A stretch of 64,000 nucleotides of DNA. It comes from Helopsaltes ochotensis. Lineage: Eukaryota; Chordata; Aves; Passeriformes; Locustellidae. The notes beneath the pieces were generated by a model. It did not search any database, was not told the DNA's origin, and saw nothing but the letters and a program-made list of their open reading frames with translations. Positions 1-10,315 of the stretch are shown piece by piece (the first letter of the stretch is position 1; every line of letters begins with the position of its first letter). The DNA is taken from positions 829,482-893,481 of the forward strand of contig VXBM01000133.1 of NCBI GenBank assembly GCA_013400155.1, in the 5' to 3' direction. The translations under genes and the position numbers were made by a program.

Positions 1-900
1 CCCGGGAGGGAGCGGAGCCGGTGGTCCCGGAGGGGGGGACGGCTCGCTCCCGCCTCCTCCCGGAGTTTTTTCGGCGTCCCGAAAAAGTTTGGGAGCCGGC
101 GGGGCCACTCCCCTGAGGGTGCGTGCGGCCGGAGAGGGAGACTTGGCAGCGACATTCCCCCCGCCTGTGCCCCCCCGCGCCGCTCCTCCTCCTCCTCCTC
201 CTCTTCCTCCTCCTCCTTCTCCTTCTCCAGCCGTGCCGCTGGGGAAAGTTGGCGGCGCTCGCTTGTGAGCCAGGGTCGGGGAGGAAAGAAATGCCCAAGG
301 AGCGTCTGGACACAATCCCGTTCAGTGTGCTCTGGGATGACCCCGCTGGAGCAGAGAGGCTGGACCGGATGACCCAGTGTGGCCCCTTCCAGCCTTGCCC
401 AGCCTGTGATTCAGTGCTTGTGGGAGGGCAGGTCGGGGGTATCCCCCGGGAGAAAGGCAGTGCCGGTGCCCGGGATGCCCCGCGGGATGCGGGGCGGGAG
501 CCGGGCTGGGGAGGAGCTGCTCGTCCTCCCGCTCCGAAGAGCTCAGCTGCTTGGCGTTTTTTGGGCTTTGGCTGGTTTTTGATGCCGTCCCCGAGGGCTC
601 ACGGAGCAGATCAGCTGTTCCCCGTTTCCCCCGCTGAGGCTCCGGCCCCGCGGTCCCACCCGAGCGCGCCCGGCAGCGCTTCCAGAGCCGTCGGTCCCTT
701 GTCCTTCCTGCCAGCGCCGGGCAGCCGCCCGTGCCGAGGGGACAGGGTCCTGTGCCCCGCTTTCTGTGTCCCCGCCAGCAGGGAGGGGGCCCGGCGTTGG
801 CAGTCGGAGCGCAGGAAAGAGAAGGATTTGCAGGTGGGGAAGGAAACGGGCTGCCGCGCTGCCCGCCGCGTTCCCAGACTTGGCGTCCTTTTGTAGCCCG
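1..900 (+). promoter_or_regulatory. CpG island: probable promoter and 5' exon of an unidentified gene
   Basis: The first 900 bases are GC-rich with frequent CpG (for example the runs around 36-110, 440-510 and 640-740), while the rest of the window is AT-rich and nearly free of CpG. In warm-blooded vertebrates such an island usually marks a constitutive or developmental promoter and first exon. The + strand is inferred: donor-like sites lie on the right side of the island and a long gene-free, intron-like tract follows. There is no clear TATA box, as usual for CpG-island promoters. The long open frame across 123-896 has no ATG at its left end and reads as low-complexity Leu/Pro/Gly/Arg, so I treat it as untranslated. 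The island may continue left of the window. The gene is not recognisable from this noncoding sequence. Confidence 0.75.
180..232 (+). repeat. CTC/CTT trinucleotide tract in the CpG island
   Basis: About 50 bases are built of CTC units with CTT interruptions. It is a pure pyrimidine tract typical of GC-rich 5' UTRs and can form a triplex or an expandable triplet repeat. In one frame it reads as a poly-leucine run, which explains the artificial signal-peptide-like look of the open frame across it. Confidence 0.85.
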
Positions 901-990
901 GCGAGTCGGTGTTTCTCAGGTTAAAAGCCCTCCTGTCAGCCTTGGAGCCCTCTGTGCTCAATGGCAAATGGGAAATTGTGAGAGGGTAAG
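831..990 (+). other. Candidate first-exon splice donors
   Basis: Two donor-like sites lie at the right edge of the CpG island: CAG|GTGGGG with the junction after 833, and AGAGG|GTAAGAC with the junction after 985. Both fit the vertebrate MAG|GTRAG consensus; the second is stronger. Either could end the 5' exon before the long intron. There is no transcript evidence, and an earlier donor such as the GTGAGC at about 265 is not excluded. Confidence 0.35.
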
Positions 991-1009
991 ACTCGCCGTC
1001 GAGTAAAGC

Positions 1010-1800
1010 AAACTAATGTGCAAAGCCTGAAGCTCGGCTCTCTGAGCGGAGTAATTATTTAGGAGCAAAAAGTATCTCCATAAAAGCTGTTATTGTCTAC
1101 AGCTACTGGATCACAGTCCTGAAATCCGAGCGCCTTCCTGGGTCTTTCTGAATGCCTGGGATGTGCTCTCGTATAGAAATGATGTCTTTGGAATTTTCGG
1201 GGCTGAGGTTGTAGAAATGCAGAACCATTTTGCATCTGTGACTCTCGGGGTGCTGTGCAAGAAAGAGTAACTCTAGACAAAAATAAATCTGTGATAGGAA
1301 AGTACTGTATCCTTCTCTTACACACACAAAAAAGCCCCTCAGAGGCAAGAGCTCTTTCAGCTGTTCAGAGGATGCAACGAGGACACAGTACTAGAGCTGG
1401 CTGGGAGGATCCTTCCCTCCCCAGTGGAAAATGTGGTATTTGTGAAGTTGCAGTTTTCTGCAAGAAAGTTCCAGTTTTACTGGGGAAAAAAAAAAAGTTA
1501 CGTTATTCTGACCGGAAAATTAAAGTGATGGTTCATGGCTACCTGCCTTGCAGACTTCTGTCAATTCTACTTTCTGCTTACAGGGAGAAAGCACAGTTAA
1601 CAAAATATTCCCCTTAGAGACTTTCACTTTTTTTTTTTTCTTCCCCCCCCCCCATTTTCTCCCCCTTGAAGGAATTCCTTGGAATTTTTATTCCACAAGT
1701 GACATGAGAGCTTTACTTCTTACTCTGAAACACAACTAATTTTTTTTTCATAGCACAAAAATTCCAGTATTTGGCCAGCCTGATTCAAAACTTCTGGAAA
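1010..1800. other. Gene-free, intron-like sequence
   Basis: CpG content falls sharply after about 900. The stretch holds short homopolymer runs (a T run followed by a C run at about 1628-1655) but no recognisable exon, RNA gene or repeat. Confidence 0.6.
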
Positions 1801-1804
1801 CTTG

Positions 1805-1871
1805 GGGCCAGATCTTCGGCTTGTACAAACTGGCTAGTTCCATTGTGTTTAGTCCACAGAGGATTTGGCCC
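1805..1871. repeat. Ancient imperfect palindromic (MITE-like) repeat
   Basis: The segment begins GGGCCAGATCTTC and ends GAGGATTTGGCCC, so its ends are inverted copies with few mismatches. The layout (GGGCCAGATC...arms...GGATCTGGCCC) is that of a well-populated palindromic amniote repeat I know from turtle, crocodile and bird DNA. A SINE-like 3' domain follows directly. The match is from memory of the consensus; a RepeatMasker search would settle it. Confidence 0.6.
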
Positions 1872-1889
1872 TAGTTAATTAATGGTTCA

Positions 1890-1962
1890 CTCGAGGTCAT
1901 GCAGCGAGTTGATTTTTAAAGCTGGAGTCTGAATCCAGAGCTGTTATTATTCGATCCTGTCA
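1890..1962 (-). repeat. Old MIR/CORE-SINE-type fragment
   Basis: The words GAGGTCATGCAGCGAGTTG and GGAGTCTGAATCCAGAGCTG follow the reverse complement of the MIR middle region (AGGTCACACAGCTAGTAAGTGGCAGAGC...GGATTCGAACCCAGG) with the heavy divergence expected of a copy more than 100 million years old. Confidence 0.6.
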
Positions 1963-2945
1963 TATATCTTGAAGTTTACTGCACAACATTATATTTTTCT
2001 TAGACAAGCTGGATTAATAAGAGGCAGAATCCACGAGGCTCTGATTGCAACTTTCCTTAAAAATCATGTTCTTAAAAAAATCTATTCAATCGTGATCTTA
2101 CTAGAAAAGCGAGTAAATATGTTGTAATTAGTGCATAGGTGACACTGACTACCGAGGGAGAGAGAGGCCTGAAAAACTGCTTTTGTTATTTAAACCTTTC
2201 TTTCAAAGTACAAAAGCATTTGATTGGCACTTCACTGATTTAATAGTCCATTTGTAATGCAGGAAGAACATTACAGAAAATTTTAGCATTATTTTAAATG
2301 TCATCATTTAATCTGTAGGTGTTTTTAAAAAATCCTCATTTCTAAGAGGAGAAAACTTTCTGATAGCATGTGGAATCTGTGACTAGTCAGTTGTTAAAGC
2401 TATGAATGCCTTGGGTCTTCCAAAACGAAATGCTTTATGACTCTTAAAATGTATCCCGTTGGTTGTGTTAGCACGAAAGTAAAATACAAGAAAAATCCTT
2501 CTGGCTGAGGATTTCATGTTTGGTCTTACTATGGTGTAACATTAGGAATGGAACCTAAGCCCTCTAGTTTAAAATCAGGGCTGCCAGCATTCATATTAAA
2601 GGGAAGAACTGTTCAGATCCTGTGCAGCAGCAGTGCCAGATGTTACAAGCTAGCCCATTCGATCATGTGCATTTACAGAGGTGGTCTTTCACCTGTACTT
2701 GCATAAAGATGCTTTTTGAAGGTCGATTTTTTGTTTGTTTGTTTTACACATGGGGAAGACACAAAGGCCAGAAATCCAAACAGACTGGCTGCACACACCC
2801 CTTTCCCCCAGTGCTGCCGATTTTTCAGGGGAGAATAAGATTTCATAAAGTTCATAAAGGCTTGCTTCTGCCTTCCAAATGCTTGAGGAATGGCTTCATT
2901 GCTAAAATTTTATGTGCTAGAAAGACTCAGAATTAAACAGCTCTG

Positions 2946-3015
2946 AAATGACTTCCAATGTCAAAGAGCAGTCAGTGACAGAGTCTGAACAGACCTTCTG
3001 CCTCCCAGGCCACAG
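2946..3015 (-). repeat. Old amniote SINE 3' domain
   Basis: The segment AATGACTTCCAATGTCAAAG...CAGTCAGTGACAGAGTCTGAACAGACC follows the standard amniote SINE/MIR wording (AAGTGACTTGCCCAAGGTCA...CAGTGGCAGAGCC...GAACCCAGG), then continues CTTCTGCCTCCCAGGCC. It has diverged but the word order is preserved. Confidence 0.6.
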
Positions 3016-6000
3016 CTGCACCTATTGGCTTCATTGTCCCATCCCTCCTACGCACATGCATGCCTGGCATTGTTTTGGAAATACAGCAGAAACTTGATAA
3101 TTCAAACTGATGACTCGGAGAGCCACTTGTGGAATTAATTTATTGGGTAAATTAATGACTAGATATACAGGCAGATTAAAAAAAATTTAAAAAAGAGGGT
3201 GTGTCATAGTGTATGGTTTGTTCTGTTACCTCAGTGTGATTTGCCACTGCATGAATTGAGTATCCTGGAAAATATTTTGTTAGAAATTTTGTAAGTAAAG
3301 TCTTAAATCTCAGCATGGTTTTGTTCTTGTTATGTAAATCTGTGAGGGGAATTGGGTTTTCAACTCTTCAATGACGAGTTATAATTTGGGATTAGAAATT
3401 AATCCATAGCACCTATTTTGTGGCACAGGATTTATAGCATGCCTCAGAGGTTAAACCATAGCCTTAGTATACTGATCTGTGCTGCAGGCTTATTTGATTT
3501 CGGCAGGGCTGCCTGCCTAAGACAAATAGGATTTGATCCTTGCTGGGTAACCTTGGTCAAATTCCAGGTGGCCCTCAAGACTTACTATTTCCATCTTGGT
3601 ATTAGAAAATAAGTGTGTTCTTTCTGTTTATTTTTCACAGGGCCTCAGTATTGTTCAGTATAGTTTGTCATGTGAGGCTGTAAATCCCTTCAAGCGAGGT
3701 GGAATTTTAGATTTGCAAACTGTTCCCAAATGATTGCATGTGTATCATGAAGGAAAAGGCAGTCCTCTAGCCAAGAATGGACAGAACTTACCGAGTTTAG
3801 CTCATTAAGATTCCAGAGTGACTGCAGATATTAATGTAGAAGATCCTATGGGGAAAAATAATTATTTTTAATTTGCTCAAAGTACCAAATTAATGTTAAG
3901 TAAGCAGAATTCATCTGTAATTGCCCAAGAAGTCTTACCAGCAGTTTAAGCTATCTGAAGAGGTATTGCAGAGAGTGTGCACAAATCATTACATTATTGA
4001 TAAACAAGCAAACAAAAAAAATAGTGTCTCAAACTGGCAGCTATTAGTAAACTTTGCTTGTTTACCCTTACATAGGTGTGCTGACCTTTGATCTTGGGTA
4101 TCAGAGCAACTCAAGCAAGTCAAAATTCAGTTCTTTAATTTTCACTAGCAGAGTATTCACTGAGGGGAATCATTGAGCATATCTGAAACAGAAGAAAATA
4201 GTTACCATTGACCAGTTTTCACAACTAGAGGTGATTTTGGAAGGCCTGTGTTGCTTTGGGAAGTCCTGTGTTTGTGGCCTGAGTAGGGTGAGCAGGAAAA
4301 AAAAAGATTTTAGTGTGTAGATCATTTTGCGCTTACTGATGTCAATGGATCTCAGATTACGCTCTGATTTTCCCAGATATTCATGAAAGATGCCTCAAGG
4401 AATACCTGAATAAGACATTTTGTTATCAACTTTTCTTGTAAGAGAAAAGTTCTGATTTTGACTCTTAAGCAGCTTATTCAAAAAAATAATTATTCCTTCA
4501 TCTTTCCTTATTTTTTTTAATCCATTTTGGGGTCCAACCCAGTTATTTCCTCTTATATTTTCTTGAAACCATACTGAAAAGTGAGTACTTCTTTACTGGT
4601 CTGGGCTCCTGGCTTAGGACTTGGGCCTCGTGAAGCTCTTTGCCACGAATAGCATATTTAACTTTAGGGAAAAATTGCTCAGTCTTTGTTTCCTATCTGT
4701 ACACAACCCTGTGCTGTCATCACGAATATTTGCAAAGGTATGTACGCGGCGAATTTCAAAATGCAGCCATCAGGGTCATAAATAATATCTAAAGTAATAA
4801 TTTCAGATGGTAGGTCCCAATTTTTCCATTGACTGTTCGGTTTGACAATAAATGCCGGTGTCAGTAGTTTTATAAACTTTGGTGTAGTTATTCTGGGTTT
4901 GCATCAGAAAACAGAAGGTGGCTTAGACATGAATTTCCTCTTTGAAATAACTGAAGTGACATCAGTGGAATTATACAGGAATGATTTTGGCATTGATACT
5001 GCTGAAAGACATAGTGCTCTCTGAGTGCTTTGGCCTCATACAAAGTGAGCTGTATTAGTAGCACAGGAGTTCAAAGCTTTGGAATTGTAGTCTCTTCTTT
5101 GCCATTTAAAGTTTTCAAGTACTGCAGCTAGCAAGTACTGCTTCTGGAAGAACTTCCAGGATTCAAAAATGTGTGTCTCCCACTCTATAGCAATTGTGCA
5201 CACGAATTACTTTATTTCCCATATAACTTTTAGCATATCCGTTTGACTACAGCTTAAGAACGCAGAAGTTTTAAAGCATTTTTGTAACAAGCCCCAGTCA
5301 GACATCCAGGCTGTTTTTCTTATACATAACACTTTCTATTTCCAGACACTGTAAATATTGGCCTTCAGAATAGCTTTGTGCAGTGTTTACCCACATCACT
5401 TTATGGAAGATGAAGAAAGCAGAAAATACCCACTGTTTCCAAAACTGGTGATAATTTTTAACTGCTTGTATTTTTGTATGCATCTTTTGAGACCCTGAGG
5501 CTTTATTTCCACCACCACTGGTTCTGGACTCTTCCCTCTCCCAGCGGTGCCAGTTTTAAGTTGCAGTCCTTAAGCATAACTACCTCAAGGTAGATATTAA
5601 ACACTGTCAAAACTCATGCAGAAGCTGCAGCTTTTAGGTGCAGTGAAACCAGGGCAAAGTTCTGGGAAACAGGTTGGAAGTGCCTGAAGTTTGGGCCTCT
5701 AGAAAAGCTGTCATTCTTCTCTATTTTTAAATGTACTAGAATGAAATTAGGGATTGAAATGGCAGGTGCTGCTGTTCTTCTGTTAGAAGTGGCAATATCT
5801 GTTTTGTCAAGCAGTTTTTTTTTGTTTCGTAACTGCAAAGTAAATAAATAAAATCTTTGTGCCGTTTAGGTGGAGTTTAAATGTGGGGTCCAGATTGTCT
5901 CCAAAACAATTTGTAGGACTTCTCCCCCATTGTAGTGTATGAATAACACCCACTGAACTCCATGTGAGGGTTTTTTTATCGTGTGGCTGAAAAGAAGGGT

Positions 6001-6209
6001 CCCTATTTATAGCATTCAAACGTTGGCAGGTGCAAGACTGGTGAGAAATGTTAGTCTCACACATACAAACTAGTTGTTTAGGAGAGGCTTCTACGTGGTG
6101 GGAGCTGCTCCTCGCTGGGCCGCTAGAATCAACAGCGTTGCTCAGTGGCTGTCTTCTTGTTGAGATCAATCAGCTTGCATTTCCAGGAGGGTGTGCAACG
6201 AAGAAGGGC

Positions 6210-6420
6210 CTGATGGTGCTGATTGCAGTAATATACATAGCTATGGCAGCCTTAGCTATTATTTATAGAAGTGCTAATTATATCAATAGAAATAGCAATA
6301 TTAATACTGTTAAGTGTCAGAATCCACGCTTGACAGCATGAACTAAACACAGCTACTGTGAAACAAAGCAGCCAGCTTGTCTCCCTTGTCAAACCACCAA
6401 TATGCATTTCAGGAAGAGTA
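6210..6420. promoter_or_regulatory. Candidate conserved AT-rich regulatory block
   Basis: The block has homeodomain-type cores (GCTAATTA near 6274), no repeat signature and mixed, non-repetitive composition, like many intronic enhancers of developmental genes. This is a pattern judgement only; conservation cannot be measured from one sequence. Confidence 0.2.
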
Positions 6421-9284
6421 CACACCCACCTTAATTGCTTGGGGTCTCACCATTTTTGCTCATCTTGTTATATCACTATCATTTCAAGCTGAAAACTCAC
6501 AAGACCGGCTGTTCCCATGAAGTGTAGACTGTATTCAAAGTCAGTCTGGAAAATTCAAACTGTGACTAGAAGTGTTACAGTGGATTCCAGTTTAAAGCTG
6601 TCATCCTACAATGCTGGAGACCGCAAGTGTCTTGAAGTTCAGAATCTGACCCAAACTTTTTTTTTTTTTTTCAGTTTTTATCCTACCACTTCTTGTTTAC
6701 AACATTGTTGGTGAGGACACACGTAGATTTCAGTACCCACAGTTACCTTCAGACTACGTTATAGCCAGCCTTAATTGGCATCTTTTAAAGGGCAGAAATC
6801 ATATTACCAAAAAAAAAATAAACAAAACTAAAAGAAAACAAGAGCATATTGAGACTTATTGTCTGGCTGCTTTTTTAACATTTAAAATATGCTTGATTTC
6901 CTGTCACAGCTCTTGTTACATCTGCCTACCTCTTGTGACAGTGTTTTAGACTGACTTCCCACAGGAGCTTACAAATCAAGCAGGTTAATGTCTTCATTAA
7001 AACTGAATAACAGTTTACTTTGGGAAAAAACATATTAAATATTTCAGGATATTGAACACCAAACTACTATTAAGCTTTAACTAATGCATTTACTTTGCTG
7101 ACACTTGCTCTCCGATGGGACGTGTAGCTCAAGTTAATGTCACTCGAAGTGATGTTTAAGACTTCATGAGAAAGTGTTTCCAATCCCTTCTAGATGATTT
7201 TACTCTAATTCTATCACTCTGTACTTGAGAAAAAGTTTTAAATAAGTTATTTCAGCAACTTGCCATCCTTATTTTGGAAGTGTACTGGGTATAAATGTCT
7301 CCTTTAGAGTTTTAAATAATCCTTTCTATGTCCTAGATACATGTGGTGCATTGTGTAAAGAGAGTGACAGGCTGTTGGCCTCCGGACACATAAAGCATGT
7401 CCTTAGCATGCTCTGCCTTTGGGAGGAAAATGCAAGGATTGTTGCAAACAGAAAAGGTTTGGGTTTTGTCACCCATGACTGTGATCTACCTTAAGGCATG
7501 ACTGATTTAGTGGATCAGGGGGTAGAAATGGAGGCACGTGGCCAGTAGGTCAAGGTTTCTCAGCTGGCAAGTGGAGATTTTCTGCGTGGGCTGCTGTTAC
7601 TACAGGGCTTGTGTCGTTCTCACTCTCTACAAAATCCATTTGCAGAGATGCCATGTGGGACACAGGGGCATCCCATCAGTAATAGGAATGGGGTTTGTTT
7701 GGGTTTCTTTTGTTCGTGTTGCAATGCAGATTCTGTTGGTGTAATTTGCTTTATCAGCTCTTTTGTTTTTGTTGGGATTTTTTTTTTGACCTCTTCATTT
7801 GGCAATCCTACAGTTTACTTATCTATTATCAGAGCTATGTCAGACAGTGATGCGTCATTCTTTCTGGATCCGACTGCAGCAGCATCCCGGTACATGATGC
7901 AATCAAACTACATTCCTCCACTGGCAGATTTAGACCAATCCTTTTGAAGTTTGTTAATGTATCCAAAATCAAAGCCACTTTCAGTTCTGCTCTGTAAGAA
8001 TACTGCTACTTTGTTGTAACCCTTCCCATCGTTGGTCTGTAATAATCCTGGAACTCTTCTGACATCCCTTTAAACCCTGTGAACAGGTGATCTGTGAGTA
8101 AATCTCCCTGAGAAGTTACAAACTTTCTTGAATTATTTACATCTGCTGTAGGAATTCTGTCTTGCATTGCATACTGGGCTGATTGCATAGATGATACAAA
8201 CTGAGCGATGCAGAAAGAAATGGAGGATGTGCCTAGAACATAAAGATATGCCTTAGACTCATGAATATGTTACATAAAAAATAATTCCTACTGTAATGCT
8301 GCTGGCATTTGCCGTGTTAACTCCAGGGGGAAAAATTGTCCACAAAACTTAGGATCTTGGTTATAGCCATAAAGAAATTGTTGAGAAAGATGAATGGCTT
8401 AGAGAATAATTTATGCAATAGGACGAAAATAAAAAGCCTGGCTTAACTACTAGTGGGTATCTGAAAGACGTCATTGCTCAGTGGTGATGTTCTGGAATAT
8501 AATGAACACTAGCCTCATCTCATTTGGCAAACATGGTAATTCCTGGTAGGAAAGGAGATAATTAATGAGTGCACACGGAATATGAATTGTTTTTTTTATT
8601 TTAAGTCATGGTCACAATGCATTTAAGTTCAGTAGAGTAGAAAAAAGTAATTATTAATTTTAGTAGAATAATTCTGTGGTGCACTCCATTTTTTGAATAA
8701 ACAAATACAGATCAATATTTTCTTGAATTTACTGGTCATGCACATTTATTCAGTATATTGTCATTCACTTCCCTTCTTAGTAGTTCCACATGTCACATTT
8801 TTGGGAATTTTACATTTGTGGTTTGAAAACAAAAATTGTTGTGCCTAATCCTGCCTTGCGAGATAAATAAGACAGACCTGGTTTTGTTACCACAGTGGCT
8901 GAGTACTTGTACTCTTGTGGTGCAAATACATACTCAGGTTCATGATTTGCTTTCTGAAAGGCCTCGTGGACGTTTGTTAAGGCTTTGCATTTTGTTCCAG
9001 TAAAATGTAACATTTTGGTCAAAGGGCGTTGACTTTATTGGAACAGAAGGTACCCTAACCCAAGGACTGAGATGAAGAGGGTTAATAATTGCCCTTTTTC
9101 AGTGATGGCTCCTCTTGGTGCCGCTGGGAGACATTCACCCGGCCTGGCTATCCAGCCCCAGTTCTGTGGGTGCCATTCACTGGGGCTGATAATGTGGTGC
9201 TTTTCACCCGAGCAGCACCGCTCCTGGACAGGGTGATAACCTGCACCTGACCTGATAAGCAGGTTAACTACGGATTCCTGATTA

Positions 9285-9695
9285 GTATTGATGTTATTTG
9301 CATTCTAGCAGGAACCGGGGAGTCCCAGATGGGACCCCATCCCCTGCTGCTGGGTATTTTACATCCTGTAAAAGAGGGCTGCCTCAGGAAGCCTTTCGTT
9401 AAAAAGGCAAGTCAGGAGAGAGGTGAGGGGAACAAAAAGTTAGAATTTCTTTTCCGCTGTTGTGGTTGCAGACCAGGACACAGGGAAAAATTAGATGATT
9501 TTATTGGGATAATCCAAGGAAAGGAAATAGAGGTTTTCAGAGGAAAGTAACTCCCACTGAAGCAAGTATGGGAGTGATGTGCCAACCTGCCATTTGTGCC
9601 TTTGAAAATTTCCCCAGGGAGTCTATTGTAGAGCCAAGCATGGAACTCTGATCTTCAGTCCCCCACCAGACAATCGTTCCTTTCTGCTTTAAGTG
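9285..9695 (+). repeat. Near-full-length ancient amniote SINE
   Basis: Starting at TATTGATGTTATTTGCATTC the sequence follows, in order, a familiar sauropsid SINE: the TATTTGTATT...GTAGCACC...GGGACCCCAT...GGGCACTGTA...GTAAAAGA head, a middle with AGACAGAG-like words, and a tail with TAGAGCCAAGCATGGAACTC...ATCTTCAGTCCCCCACCAGACAATCG. The tail corresponds to the usual CAGAGCCGGGAATAGAACCCAGGTCTCCTGACTCCCAGTCC-type domain. At about 410 bp it is long for a surviving copy. The family name is not assigned because I cannot check Repbase. Confidence 0.6.
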
Positions 9696-10159
9696 TTTTT
9701 AATTGAAAAATACCATCTGAACAGTGTCTGTAAGGAATTATTTTTCCTCAGAACCTCCAAAAGAAAAGCAAAATGATGTGCTGCAGCAATAAATTAACCA
9801 GGGATCAAAATAAAAACCACAGTCTTGTTATGAAAACCAGAACTGGTGGGTAAATACTGTGAATTTATGACACCACTGGAAAAATAAATCCACTCTGGTA
9901 AATGTTAATACTTTTAGAACTAAAGATTTTTGGTTTAATTATTAAACTATTCAAAACTCTTCTAAGCAGACTTCACATGCAAAAGCTACAGAATGTTTAA
10001 AAAAACATACAGAAGTTCATCCCTTGCTTTTCCGCAGGCACTATTTATATCTCTGTCGGTGTTTGTTTCAGAGGAGAGAATAAAACTGAAGTCCACATGA
10101 TCCTGTCTTACTCTCCCCAAACAGCAGTAACACTTTTCCTTTTACATCGGGTTGTACCG

Positions 10160-10315
10160 ATATTAACTCACACGTTCTCATCACTTTGTTAGGAGGTAGA
10201 CTCCTTTCCTGTTTTGCAGGTTGGGAAACACTGGCAGACTCAAGGTTACACAAATACAGAGAAATCGTGAGAGTCAGATTACGCTGCTGGAGTGACCCAT
10301 GTTCAGGCCACTCCA
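10160..10315 (-). repeat. MIR-type SINE
   Basis: The order TTTTGCAGGTTGGGAAACAC, CAGACTCAAGGTTACACAAA and GAGTCAGATTACGCTGCTG matches the reverse complement of MIR (TTTTACAGATGAGGAAACTGAGGCACAGAGAGG...AAGGTCACACAGC...). An upstream part (GTTAGGAGGTAGACTCC) fits the 3' portion. It is heavily diverged. Confidence 0.7.

Larger units (their letters stand above)
1963..9284. other. Gene-free AT-rich intron-like tract
   Basis: No exon with supporting splice sites, no RNA gene and no intact mobile element is visible. Open frames here are all under about 120 codons and lack recognisable domains. It contains an old SINE at about 2946-3015 and a candidate conserved block at 6210-6420. There are homopolymer runs at about 6657-6671 (T) and 7778-7788 (T). 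A possible further MIR relic around 3505-3660 is too weak to call. Confidence 0.6.

Noticed and set aside
123..896. 257-codon open frame with a leucine run resembling a signal peptide
   Set aside because: The frame begins at GTG rather than ATG. The leucine run is the CTC triplet tract in the 5' UTR-like CpG island and the rest is GC-driven low complexity with no domain.
3505..3660. Possible MIR SINE (GTAACCTTGGTCAAATTCC, then GGGCCTCAGTATTG)
   Set aside because: Only two short words fit the consensus and the region between them does not align.
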